A DNA stretch of 64,000 nt from Virgibacillus aidingensis (GTDB lineage Bacteria; Bacillota; Bacilli; Bacillales; Amphibacillaceae): the NCBI RefSeq assembly GCF_010994035.1, contig NZ_WIXN01000016.1:1-64000 (forward strand). The letters are read 5' to 3'. Position 1 is the stretch's first letter; every line of letters starts with the position of its first letter. The notes under the pieces were generated by a model, which saw nothing but the letters and a program-made list of their open reading frames with translations, was not told the DNA's origin and searched no databases. This document shows, piece after piece, positions 54,088-63,780 of the stretch. The translations under genes and the position numbers were made by a program.

Positions 54088-56175
54088 TCAATTCCACTTT
54101 TCTATCAGATAATCGGCGTTAACCATAAGGAAGTTATGGGTCTCTGTGGAAATCAATTTATTATCCTTTTGATAGTTAATTAACTTCTTCAAGCTATTCA
54201 GATGTTTAACAACTTTTTTATCCCTTTCCCGGGTTTCATAGTTATTAATGGCTTTAAGATGAATTTCCACTTTTCGATAAGCCTCCCGGGTTGAAAATTC
54301 TTCCTTATAATCAGGAAGTTTTTTCAGTAGCAGCTGTGTATTTCCGCCTTCATTCAGCCATTCCAAATTAAATTCAGCATAAGCAATGTAGTTGTTAGGC
54401 TGTGGTTCAAACAAGATGCCAATATTCCCGTTCTCTAAAACTGCCAAGCTGGAATATGCGAAAAAATTTTCATATCCTTGCGTATTAGCATATGGATTTG
54501 GCGTTAACTCCATTGAACGTTGCGCAACCCATATTACATCCCCATCTTCTTGTACTTCACCTAGTTCAACTACACCGTTTGTTCGTGAGGCATCATCCGG
54601 CTCACCTGTTGGGTGGGAAGTGATAACATATTGTTTATCTTCATGCATCCCGCCAACATAATCAAAATTTTCATCTGTAATACCTTCCATAGCTGAATCC
54701 GAAACCATTGGATACGTGATGAGTGACTTTTGAACTTGTACAGATTGTAAATCATTATAAAATTGCTCACCCCAAGTTTCGCCACCATTTTCACTAATCG
54801 AAACCGGCGTTTTCCCTTTACCCTGCTGTCTTCCAAACGACATGATTTTCCCGTTATAAAGCTCAATGAACTGCATTTCGTCAATGTTATTAATATAACC
54901 TTCATTACTTGAAGTTGCCCTATTCCAAGTCTCCCCATCATCATCACTATAGATTGCCGCACCCTTACCTAATGCATATACTGGCATGAGCAGTCGACTG
55001 TTTTTACTTGCATCTTCCTGATAGCTCAAATTAATTCCTGTCCCAGGTCCAAGACCTAAAAACGCACCATCCTCCGGTATTTTTACTTGAGGTGTAATAT
55101 CGACTGGCTGTGACCATGTTTTTCCGAAGTCGCTGCTTCTTGTTACCCACAAACGTGATGTTACAACAGCTCTTAAAGGGGCAGGATTTGTTTCTACTTC
55201 TGGATATTTGGAGTATTCATTCCCATCCTTATCAGGTCCAACGATTCTTTTTTGCACAAATACAGGGTCATCAGCATTGAATTCGGGCTTATTATAGCTT
55301 AAATATATATTTCCTACATAGATATCATCCATACCTTCTGGTTGCCCACTTGGATCTTTGGGTATGAGTGGAGGGGCGGCAGTTATATAGTCAGGTTCCC
55401 CAACGGCATAATACATATCCCCCATCGTCTGGTATTGATAATTGGCTGAATGATTCGGAGGGATGTAATAGTTGGTTTTTTGGTTTTCACTATCATAAAC
55501 CCAACCATTTTCCCGGACGGTATAAGCATTTCCTAAATCATCCATTTGGCCGTCCCCAACCTTTGAATCGCCATCATACAGAAGTAAATAGTCCTCTCCA
55601 TCAATTTTTGTGTGTCCTGTACCGTTTTCTAACCATTGAGAAGCATGCAATCCTTTGCTTTCCGGCCACATATCCACCAGTAATACAATGTCACCGTTAT
55701 CCGCCTGGACTGGAACGGGATCAATATAAAATGCAGCCCCCCAATCATCGAATGTTTGAGGTGCATCACGTACAGGCATACTGAGTATTGTATCGACGTT
55801 ACTCCATGTCTTTCCATTATCCAAGCTGCGTCTGATTCCAATATTTAAATTTCCCCAGTCTGCACTATCATTGCCGACATGCGCCATTGAAAGAAGCACA
55901 TCTTCATCATTTTCATCAGGTGTAATCCCTCTGAGAAGCGCAGGTATTCGAAAACCAAATCCATCATCCCCCATAACTTCCGGATTGCCAGTCAAGCTTT
56001 TATTGAGCACCATGTTTTCCGAAATGCTGGCGAACATTTTATAGTCTTCAGACCTGTACGGCTCCCTTTCATTTGTATCTGTGTCATCTTGTTGTTCTTC
56101 CTTCTCTGCATATACCGGAGCTGTTACGAAAAACAAACATAAAATAAATAAAAAAATGATTCTCTTAAATATCAA
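54088..56175 (-). CDS. Secreted sialidase-like BNR protein (GH33 type)
   Basis: A 695-residue secreted protein with a signal peptide (residues 1-~23, cleavage near VYA-EKEE). The FRIPALLRG block near residue 75 is the arginine-containing FRIP motif of sialidases. At least four Asp-box repeats are visible: SLDNGKTW, SSDFGKTW, SDDDGETW and SENGGETW. It should cleave terminal sialic acid from glycans outside the cell. The last ~70 residues (625-695) form the shared FIMAH-like helical module. It lies 140 bases after the GH123 gene on the same strand, with a hairpin between. No sialic-acid catabolic (nan) genes are in the window, so it may act mainly to unmask galactose. Confidence 0.85.
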   Translation of the reverse strand: MIFKRIIFLFILCLFFVTAPVYAEKEEQQDDTDTNEREPYRSEDYKMFASISENMVLNKSLTGNPEVMGDDGFGFRIPALLRGITPDENDEDVLLSMAHVGNDSADWGNLNIGIRRSLDNGKTWSNVDTILSMPVRDAPQTFDDWGAAFYIDPVPVQADNGDIVLLVDMWPESKGLHASQWLENGTGHTKIDGEDYLLLYDGDSKVGDGQMDDLGNAYTVRENGWVYDSENQKTNYYIPPNHSANYQYQTMGDMYYAVGEPDYITAAPPLIPKDPSGQPEGMDDIYVGNIYLSYNKPEFNADDPVFVQKRIVGPDKDGNEYSKYPEVETNPAPLRAVVTSRLWVTRSSDFGKTWSQPVDITPQVKIPEDGAFLGLGPGTGINLSYQEDASKNSRLLMPVYALGKGAAIYSDDDGETWNRATSSNEGYINNIDEMQFIELYNGKIMSFGRQQGKGKTPVSISENGGETWGEQFYNDLQSVQVQKSLITYPMVSDSAMEGITDENFDYVGGMHEDKQYVITSHPTGEPDDASRTNGVVELGEVQEDGDVIWVAQRSMELTPNPYANTQGYENFFAYSSLAVLENGNIGILFEPQPNNYIAYAEFNLEWLNEGGNTQLLLKKLPDYKEEFSTREAYRKVEIHLKAINNYETRERDKKVVKHLNSLKKLINYQKDNKLISTETHNFLMVNADYLIEKWN

Positions 56176-56248
56176 ATTGACACATCCTTTTTTTAATCTC
56201 CAATGGTTACGTGTGTGTTCTATTCATGCTGTGAGGAAAGATGATCTA

Positions 56249-56285
56249 GTTCTCATACTCCATGAAGAAAATGAAGTATGAGAAC
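56249..56285 (-). other. Hairpin between GH123-type and sialidase genes
   Basis: GTTCTCATACT (56249-56259) and AGTATGAGAAC (56275-56285) form a perfect 11-bp stem with a 15-base loop. No T tract follows on the minus strand, so it may only stabilise or trim the transcript. Confidence 0.55.
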
Positions 56286-56315
56286 CGGGCACGTGCTGCT
56301 GCTGGAGAAATGTAC

Positions 56316-58406
56316 TTACTGCTCCCACTTATCAATTAAAGAATCTGCGTTTTCTCTCAGGGTGTGGTATGCCATCTCGGAAATAACACCATTATCGGAT
56401 TGAAAATCAAGTAGTTGTTTAAACCCTTGTAAATGCTTGATTACCTTAGTTGCCTCTCCTCTACTTTCGAAATGACTGACAGACATTAAATGTAACTTCA
56501 CTGTATGGCCAGCTAAAGTATTCCCAAATGCTCCGATTTCCTCAAACTGAGCAGCGATTTTCTTCATTTCTTCGGCATTCTTTGTAACCAATTCACCAAT
56601 AATCATTTCCTTTGCGAGCTCAACATCAAGTACATTTTTCTCTCGTCCATCCCATTGTCTTGTAGCTAAATCTAACGCTTCTTCTATCACCTTACTGTCC
56701 TGGTTCTCCTCTTTGGCAATTTGAAGTAGTTCATAATCCTCGATCCCTTCTTTTAGCAGCTCCCAGCGTATACTTGACATCGGGCCCTTCTCTCCAGGAT
56801 AGATGAAATACTCATCCCCTTGTGTAAAGGCATAAACTGGATTCTGGAAAATATCGTTCGGCCAGTTGTTATATGCCCAGCGTAAGAATCCATCTAAATT
56901 GCGATCTGCTGAAATCCAGGGCATCATTCGAGATTCCACTGCAGGTGAGAAAGATAGTGTGTTCGGGTGAGTATCGCCTGCCCATACATAATAGCTGGTT
57001 TCTTTACCACTTTCACGCCGCTCCTTAATCCATTCGTCTGATACTTGTGTTGAAGCATGAAAATCCAGGGATAAAATATTTGCATATGAATTAACATCAG
57101 TTGAACCAGCAACCTGGATCTGATCCAAAAACTCTGGCGCTTCTTCTCTAATTAAATCCATCACAGGTGACATCAAAGATGCCGGCCGCTCATCAAAAGC
57201 AATATACGTTTGGTCCATCCACCCATTTTCCTTAAGATGGTCAGTAAAATCATTCAAAAATGCCGTCCATGCTTCCGTCCAGATTGGAGTGCCTACATTC
57301 GTCACTTCTGTAACCATTTCGCCAGTCTCTTCATCCAGATAGGTTATTCGTTGATCTCCTCTGAAGTTTAGCATGGAATAAGCGTTGATATTCGGTCCTA
57401 ATCCTGCTTCCAATCCCATTTCCACGTAACGGTCAAAGATGGAATAGTCAAAGCTCCAATCTTCACCATCATATTTCCATTTCACCATACTGTCATAACC
57501 TACTTGTGTCTGTGGTTCCCAGTTGTTCCATGCGACAGCCCATGGATGATGAATGACTGTTGTCGTGATCGCATTTTGTCCCCTATCAGCCAAGTCTGCA
57601 AAATACTTTTCAATTAATTCCCAGTGCGCCTCTGATTCCCATGGTTCCACATTGTATTCTTCGGCAATAGCATTAGGATTCATCCAAACATCCAAATTAA
57701 AATTATAATCTTCCGGCTTAGGGAGCTCAACATCATGAACAGTTAGCTGAAGATCATACGTAATGGTTTCATTGTTTTCAGATGAAAGGGTAATCTCTCC
57801 CTTATAGTTCCCAGGTTCAGCTGATTCTGGAATGTTGAAGGTAAACCAAATTGGCTGTGCTTCGTTATTGGGAACATCTATTTTTGATAACTCCAGCAAT
57901 GGATCCGCAACAACCTCCTGCCCTTTTTTTCCTGAAACGGCTCTGCCGGCAACATCTTCAATGAGTGCTCCGCCAACCACTTCCCTTTTTTCTTTTACCG
58001 GAACATATCCTACATAGCGTATATCAATATTTTCTGAAGAAATTGCGGCACCGCTTTCATTTGTTATTTCACTAATGGAAGTGCTCAAGTTATTTATTTT
58101 TTGTGTGCTGGCTACTGCCAGTTGTGCTGAGACCTGTTCATTGCGTACTGAAGCCAATTGCAGATTCCGTTCATCTGCATCTCCAAGTATTTCGTCAGGA
58201 AACCGGGGTACTTTGACCAATGAAGATGTGGCAAAATCCCCTGTAGGGATCCACGTATTAATCCCTTCCTCCGGGAATATATTCTCGTCAGATGCCCCAT
58301 CAGTGGTGGTCTCTTTAGCGATTCCCGGAGAAGGGATAAGACTTATCAATAACAATGATATTGCTGCTAAACTAATAATCTTGCTTTTTCTCGATAATGA
58401 TATCAT
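56316..58406 (-). CDS. Secreted GH123-type beta-N-acetylgalactosaminidase
   Basis: A 696-residue secreted enzyme with a signal peptide (1-~30, IPSPGIA-KE). Residues ~40-230 form the beta-sandwich N domain and ~240-580 a TIM barrel of the GH123/DUF4091 kind. D405-E406 in YIAFDERPA is the catalytic pair expected for substrate-assisted cleavage of beta-linked GalNAc. FIMAH-like module at ~615-696. GH123 enzymes of this form act on glycolipid-type beta-GalNAc. A GntR-type operator lies upstream, tying it to the GalNAc operon. Alternative: a DUF4091 glycosidase with another specificity. Confidence 0.82.
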   Translation of the reverse strand: MISLSRKSKIISLAAISLLLISLIPSPGIAKETTTDGASDENIFPEEGINTWIPTGDFATSSLVKVPRFPDEILGDADERNLQLASVRNEQVSAQLAVASTQKINNLSTSISEITNESGAAISSENIDIRYVGYVPVKEKREVVGGALIEDVAGRAVSGKKGQEVVADPLLELSKIDVPNNEAQPIWFTFNIPESAEPGNYKGEITLSSENNETITYDLQLTVHDVELPKPEDYNFNLDVWMNPNAIAEEYNVEPWESEAHWELIEKYFADLADRGQNAITTTVIHHPWAVAWNNWEPQTQVGYDSMVKWKYDGEDWSFDYSIFDRYVEMGLEAGLGPNINAYSMLNFRGDQRITYLDEETGEMVTEVTNVGTPIWTEAWTAFLNDFTDHLKENGWMDQTYIAFDERPASLMSPVMDLIREEAPEFLDQIQVAGSTDVNSYANILSLDFHASTQVSDEWIKERRESGKETSYYVWAGDTHPNTLSFSPAVESRMMPWISADRNLDGFLRWAYNNWPNDIFQNPVYAFTQGDEYFIYPGEKGPMSSIRWELLKEGIEDYELLQIAKEENQDSKVIEEALDLATRQWDGREKNVLDVELAKEMIIGELVTKNAEEMKKIAAQFEEIGAFGNTLAGHTVKLHLMSVSHFESRGEATKVIKHLQGFKQLLDFQSDNGVISEMAYHTLRENADSLIDKWEQ

Positions 58407-58592
58407 TCCTATTCACTCCTTAGTATGATTGATATCAGTCATATAGTACGAACTGTAACAAAGCTACTTATACAATTTTCACATCATATCATCCACCTTT
58501 TGAAATCTAGTCATGCTATTAAATTAAATAATGAAAAATTATACAAAATCCCCGGATAACCCTCCTTTTTTTGATACTTATTCCAGCACCTG

Positions 58593-58620
58593 ATTATAAA
58601 CTGAATGGTTATAACCAGTT
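58593..58620 (-). promoter_or_regulatory. GntR operator and -10 upstream of GH123-type gene
   Basis: On the minus strand AACTGGTTATAACCAT (58620-58605) matches the operator before gntR and agaS, with a perfect GGTTATAACC core, and TATAAT (58598-58593) follows. The -35 (AAACTG) is poor. Binding here should block the promoter of the GH123-sialidase unit. Confidence 0.65.
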
Positions 58621-59040
58621 TGGTGTCATATATTATAGTATTTGGTGAATAGTTAAAAGAGTACATCGGCTCATTAATAAATTACTATATTTTGAAGTTA
58701 ATCAATAATTATGTAATTATTCACCAGCTAGTGAAATCCTTCCGTTTACAAGTCTTTAGCCAAGAGACAGCTCCTCTATTGGGAAGGACTTTTTACATAT
58801 ACCGTGACCAGTATCAAACGAATTATCATCTTAATTTATTGAAAAAAGGTAATAATTAAACAATAAGCATAAAAAATTTGACAACATCTATATAAATGAA
58901 TCTTTAATGGGTAATTCTGACTTGTGATCTAGTTAGCAGCGATTCATGATGAGATCGTATTTGGTTTATTATTAGATACAAAAGAAGGATGAAAAGAAGA
59001 TAATTTATGATTGTGAGACATATGGGCCGTGGATTTCTAG

Positions 59041-59214
59041 AGCAAAAGGGATTATTTTTTTATAAAAACGCAGCTGATAAAGTTATGTTCAGGAGATCAT
59101 GCAGCTCACGTTAAATGGGATTCGACAGGACAATTATTAAGAAAACCTTGCTTATGTATTGACGGTTGGGACAAGATGCCGTCCACTTGGTCCATGTGGA
59201 GATTACACACATAG
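59041..59214 (+). pseudogene. Possible gene remnant, unidentified
   Basis: A frame opened by a stop at 59038 reads with protein-like character (GDHAAHVKWDSTGQLL, CLCIDGWDKMPSTWSMW) and stops at 59212-59214. There is no start codon or ribosome site, and no family I know. It may be the tail of a decayed gene. Weak evidence. Confidence 0.3.
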
Positions 59215-59370
59215 TAATGAGAGTTTTTCAACCGTTATGCAAAGGTTATAAAACCCCTCCGCAGTATTCAAAGCTTCAATTTGTATGTCAATCTTCCATT
59301 CTATTAGGTCATTTGGTATAGTGCATTTTATGCAAAACTGAAAAAGAAAGACTTTAAAAATGAGTAATTA

Positions 59371-59405
59371 GATGGGTTGACCCATCAACCTGACAACCAT
59401 ACAAT
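59371..59405 (+). promoter_or_regulatory. GH31 promoter with overlapping palindromes
   Basis: TTGACC (59377-59382) and TACAAT (59400-59405) are 17 bases apart. The -35 lies in GATGGGTTGACCCATC (59371-59386), a palindrome except at the central pair, which overlaps a second one, GGTTGACCCATCAACC. An operator for an unknown repressor is likely. It differs from the GntR motif. Confidence 0.6.
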
Positions 59406-59590
59406 GTGGATGAATGGTCGAAAAATTTAAACTATACATGGCTTTCAGTGGCAAATGATAAATAAAGTTTATATTTACCGCCATGGAAAGTAAAAAAAGA
59501 AAGGGAGTGAGGGATGGGCTGGAATGAATTTTTGTAGAGGATCTCAACTGGGTGATGCCTGAAGAAACTGAATATATTGTGGAGGTTAAA

Positions 59591-62500
59591 ATGCAAAACA
59601 CTACGAATAAACTCAGACGGCTAAAAAATATAACGAGTATGTTTATTATTGGTTATTTGCTATTAATGATAGCTGCCTCTGTAACCAAGGATGGAGACAG
59701 TGCAGCTGCAGCCGGAGAAGAAGGGGTAATTGGTGCAGTAGAAGATATTACGCAGGATGGAGACGATGTTTATATCGATTTATCTACAGGAGAAGGAATA
59801 AAGCTAACCTTTTTGAAGGAAAATCTTTTTCGATTTCATTTAGATCCGGAAAAAGAGTTTCCCGATTACCCGGAACCCAACAGCCCGGATCATGAAACCA
59901 AAATGGTTAATAAAAATGAAAGCGAATACAAACAGGAATATGGATCAATAGAAGTAAGTATGGAAGAGGATTCAGAATTTCACAAGGTAACTACGGAGGC
60001 AGTGGAATTAAGGATTGAAAAGGAAACATCATTAATGAGTTTATATGATAAAAAACAATCCAAGGTGCTTTGGGAAGAGGCTGCTCCGCTGAAATATGAG
60101 AATAATAATACAGTGCAAACACTCTCTACAAATGAAGATGAGTATTTTTATGGCGGCGGTCAGCAAAACGGTTATTACTCACATAAAAATGAATCGATAA
60201 ATATTTCCGTAGGCGGCGGCTGGGATGCCGGTGCTGCATCAAGTCCTGTACCATTTTATTTAAGTACGGACGGATATGGTGTGATGCGTAATACTTTTAA
60301 GCCGGGATTCTATGATTTCTCTGCAACTGCTACATTTGAGCATGCTGAAGAACGATTCGATGCCTACTATTTCGTCGAAGATTCTATACCTGACATCATC
60401 AATGAATATACAGAATTAACAGGAAGCCCGGCACTTTTGCCAAAGTTTGCTTTTTATCTGGGGCATTTGGATTGCTTTAATGGCACACATAATGGACATG
60501 GGGATGAAAGAACGCTCATGGTTGATGGAATGAATTATTTAAACCGTTATGTCGGCAATGATATGCCTTTAGGCTGGTTTGCACCAAATGACGGTTATAG
60601 CTGCGGGTATGGCGGAGTGGATAACTTAGAAGAATTTGCTGATGCAGCAAAAGAGAAGAATGTAAAAACAGCTTTATGGACAGAGAGTACACTTGAACCA
60701 GATCCCAGTTTGCCGGAAGATGATCCACTGCGAAGAGACCTGGATGCAGAAGTGAAAGCGGGAACAAGAGGTATTAAAACAGATGTTGCCTGGGTCGGAC
60801 CTGGTTATTCTATGGCTTTGGATGCTCAGCGCCTGGCTGCAGAAGGGATTGAAAAAGTGGAAAATTCAGGCGGTGCACGTCCTTTCGTAGTTTCATTGAA
60901 TGGCTGGGCAGGCACACAAAGGTATGCAGGTCTATGGTCAGGCGACCAATATGGAGGTAACTGGGAATATATAAGAATGCATATCCCGACATATATTGGC
61001 GCAGGCTTATCAGGTAATCCGAATATCGGTTCAGATATGGACGGTATATTTGGCGGAGATGCAGTCATTCAAACGAGAGATTTTCAGTGGAAAGCCTTTA
61101 CTCCGCTTCAGTTAGATATGGATGGCTGGGCTTCAAGCGGTGATGATTATACCCATGAGAAAAATCCTTGGAACTATGGCGAACCCTATGCATCTATTAA
61201 TAGAATGTATTTGAAGCTGAAGGCACAAATGATGCCGTATAATTATACGATTGCTGAAGCGTCTGCGTCTGAATCAATGCCCATGGTAAGAGGAATGATG
61301 CTAGAGTACCCGGAAGATCCATATACGTATGGTACAGAAACACAGTACCAGTATATGTGGGGACCCAGTCTTTTAGTAGCTCCTGTTTATAAGGAAAGCG
61401 ACCATGAAGCCGGGGTAAGGAATGAAATATATCTTCCGGATGAGGATCAGGTTTGGATAGACTACTTTACAGGTGAACAATATAACGGCGGTTCAGTGGT
61501 TCATCATGTCGAAGCCCCACTATGGAAGACGCCTGTTTTTGTAAAAGCAGGGGCGATTATACCGATGGCGCCGGAAAACAACTCACCTGATGAGTTGGAT
61601 GGTACTGAAAATCGAATTTTCGATGTATACCCTTCAGGTGAATCAGCGTTCACCATGTATGAGGATGATGGCAAGAGCGTAGATTATAAAGATAATAAAA
61701 ACATGAGAACGAAGATCACTTCAGCTGTTGAAGATGATATGGCTGTTATTACCGTTGATAAGGCAGAAGGAAACGGATATGATGGCATGGTTAAAGACAG
61801 AGGTACAGAATTCATCGTCAACACGCATCAGGAACCGGAAGATGTAACCGTGGTAATAGGGGATAGGGAAATCGAATTAACGGAAGTAGAAACAAATGAA
61901 GATTATGAAGCATCGGATAACGTATTTTTCTATAACGAAGCGCCGGATTTAAATCAATATTCTACAGAAGGCTCAGCGTTTGAAGAGACAGAAATAATTA
62001 CGACACCAAAACTATATGTAAAAGCAGAAAAAGCAGATATCACTGAAAATGAGGTTGTTTTAACTGTCGATGGTTTTAATAATACACCGGAAGACGATGT
62101 AATTGATGACGAAATTCCTGAAACTCCGGCAAATTTGCGGGCTGATGAAGAGGAAGTTACTGCTGAGGAAATAAAATTGGAGTGGGATCAGGTGGAAGGG
62201 GAAAATGTACAATATGAATTGATGATAGACGGCATCGTTCACAGTAACGTTTTTGCCAACAAAGACGAAGACCCTTATTTTATCCACACTGATTTAAACT
62301 ATGATACAGACTATACGTATCAAATAAGAGCGGTGAATACCAAAGGAGCTTCCGAATGGAGTGAAGAAGTAACAGTCAGAACCGACCTTGATCCTTTCAG
62401 GAATGTACCTGAAAATATGACTGCCACTGCAAGCAACTACCAGCCCGGCGAGGAACCCTGGAAAGCTGTAGATGGAGATGAAAATACGCAATGGCATAAC

Positions 62501-63709
62501 GATTGGGGAGACTCAACGCTGCCGCACACATTTGAAATTGATATGCAGCTTGCTTATGATTTAGATAAATTTGAATACCTGCCAAGAGTGGATGCCGGGA
62601 ACGGAACGATCCTGAAATATGATCTGGATGTCAGCTTGGATGGTAAAACATATAAAAATATTGTGAAGGACGGTACGTTTGAAAGAAGCAGCCAGCTTAA
62701 AACGATTGATTTTGATGAAACCGTACATGCAAGATATATAAAAATAACGATTACAGATAGTGTTGGCGGTTTCGGATCTGCCAGAGAGTTCCGTCCATAT
62801 AAGAAAGATAAAACGGAAGGATGGGTTGTAGGGAAAAATATATCTGATGGAGCTGATGGAGAAATAGGCGAAGAGGATCTGAATTTCTTCGCGAGCTACA
62901 TGGGTGTTGACGACACAGACAGTGCCTGGGACCAGGTAGTGAAAGGGGATATTAATTATAACGGAGTCATCGACGCCTATGATTTGATGTATGTAGCAAG
63001 TCATCTGGGAGATGAACCTCTGGAAGAAACCGGAAATACACTGGAAGGAGCGCTGGATCTCAGACCGAGTAAACAACAACTGGAACAAGGCGAAACGTTC
63101 ACAGTAGACATTATTGGGAACGGCCTACAGGATATAAATGCATTTAGTTTGGAAATGACGCTGGATACGAGTAAATTCAAATTGGCAGAGGATGGGGTCC
63201 GTTCCACAGATGCCAGTGAACATATGTTAAACTACTCAAAACAAAATGGACAAAGAATAATGGCTGCGTTTTCGAATAAAGGTTCAAAATCCACATTGGA
63301 AGGTGATGAAATAGTAGCCACGATCACCCTGGAGGCAAGGGAAGATACCGAGTTTGATGCTTCCATTACAAGGTCGCTGCTTTTAAATACATCTTTTGAT
63401 ACGATGGATGAAATCGGGAATATATTAGAACCCGGCGATGGAGAAATTAGTGCAGCCCACATTAAATTACTGGTAGAAGCATTAGAAGAAGAAGGGGAAT
63501 TTGAAGGCAGCGCTGCCCGTTCGCTAACGCTGCATTTGACAGCTGTTGGTCATTATGAAGGAACTGAAGAGGCAGGAAAAGTTGTTAAACATATGGAAGG
63601 GTTTAAATTATTACTGAATCATCAAAGGGATAGTCAATTGATTTCGGAAAAGGCGTTTCACACACTGGAAAGGAAGGCTGATGCTTTAATAGAGAAATGG
63701 GAGGAATAA
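59591..63709 (+). CDS. Giant secreted GH31 glycosidase, probable alpha-N-acetylgalactosaminidase
   Basis: A 1372-residue secreted enzyme. ATG 59591 is chosen (GGAGG five bases upstream); an earlier in-frame ATG at 59552 has no site. Signal peptide or anchor ~residues 14-35. GH31 N-domain ~50-250 and barrel ~260-640, with D398 (IKTDVAWVG) as nucleophile and D452 (SGDQYGG) as acid/base. Then a FN3 domain (~840-925), a F5/8C binding module (~938-1070), two EF-hand-like loops as in dockerins (~1080-1140), a cohesin-like domain (~1149-1285) and the FIMAH-like module (~1288-1372). The barrel recalls GH31 enzymes that remove alpha-GalNAc from mucin (Tn antigen); the neighbouring GalNAc operon agrees. 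Plain alpha-glucosidase activity cannot be excluded by eye. Confidence 0.82.
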   Translation: MQNTTNKLRRLKNITSMFIIGYLLLMIAASVTKDGDSAAAAGEEGVIGAVEDITQDGDDVYIDLSTGEGIKLTFLKENLFRFHLDPEKEFPDYPEPNSPDHETKMVNKNESEYKQEYGSIEVSMEEDSEFHKVTTEAVELRIEKETSLMSLYDKKQSKVLWEEAAPLKYENNNTVQTLSTNEDEYFYGGGQQNGYYSHKNESINISVGGGWDAGAASSPVPFYLSTDGYGVMRNTFKPGFYDFSATATFEHAEERFDAYYFVEDSIPDIINEYTELTGSPALLPKFAFYLGHLDCFNGTHNGHGDERTLMVDGMNYLNRYVGNDMPLGWFAPNDGYSCGYGGVDNLEEFADAAKEKNVKTALWTESTLEPDPSLPEDDPLRRDLDAEVKAGTRGIKTDVAWVGPGYSMALDAQRLAAEGIEKVENSGGARPFVVSLNGWAGTQRYAGLWSGDQYGGNWEYIRMHIPTYIGAGLSGNPNIGSDMDGIFGGDAVIQTRDFQWKAFTPLQLDMDGWASSGDDYTHEKNPWNYGEPYASINRMYLKLKAQMMPYNYTIAEASASESMPMVRGMMLEYPEDPYTYGTETQYQYMWGPSLLVAPVYKESDHEAGVRNEIYLPDEDQVWIDYFTGEQYNGGSVVHHVEAPLWKTPVFVKAGAIIPMAPENNSPDELDGTENRIFDVYPSGESAFTMYEDDGKSVDYKDNKNMRTKITSAVEDDMAVITVDKAEGNGYDGMVKDRGTEFIVNTHQEPEDVTVVIGDREIELTEVETNEDYEASDNVFFYNEAPDLNQYSTEGSAFEETEIITTPKLYVKAEKADITENEVVLTVDGFNNTPEDDVIDDEIPETPANLRADEEEVTAEEIKLEWDQVEGENVQYELMIDGIVHSNVFANKDEDPYFIHTDLNYDTDYTYQIRAVNTKGASEWSEEVTVRTDLDPFRNVPENMTATASNYQPGEEPWKAVDGDENTQWHNDWGDSTLPHTFEIDMQLAYDLDKFEYLPRVDAGNGTILKYDLDVSLDGKTYKNIVKDGTFERSSQLKTIDFDETVHARYIKITITDSVGGFGSAREFRPYKKDKTEGWVVGKNISDGADGEIGEEDLNFFASYMGVDDTDSAWDQVVKGDINYNGVIDAYDLMYVASHLGDEPLEETGNTLEGALDLRPSKQQLEQGETFTVDIIGNGLQDINAFSLEMTLDTSKFKLAEDGVRSTDASEHMLNYSKQNGQRIMAAFSNKGSKSTLEGDEIVATITLEAREDTEFDASITRSLLLNTSFDTMDEIGNILEPGDGEISAAHIKLLVEALEEEGEFEGSAARSLTLHLTAVGHYEGTEEAGKVVKHMEGFKLLLNHQRDSQLISEKAFHTLERKADALIEKWEE

Positions 63710-63780
63710 CACTCCATATGAATATTATTCCTATTCCTTCATCAGATACCCTTACACTCTAAAATAGGGAAAAGCATAAA

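Larger units (their letters stand above)
58621..59590. other. Long intergenic region between divergent glycosidase genes
   Basis: About 970 bases. Most is AT-rich and without a credible gene. It holds the short coding-like remnant at 59041 and the GH31 promoter at 59377, which are listed separately. The 180-base leader after that promoter has no evident riboswitch or terminator. Confidence 0.5.

Noticed and set aside
59041-59214. Transposase remnant
   Set aside because: No inverted ends, no target duplication and no transposase motif; kept only as an unidentified coding-like remnant.
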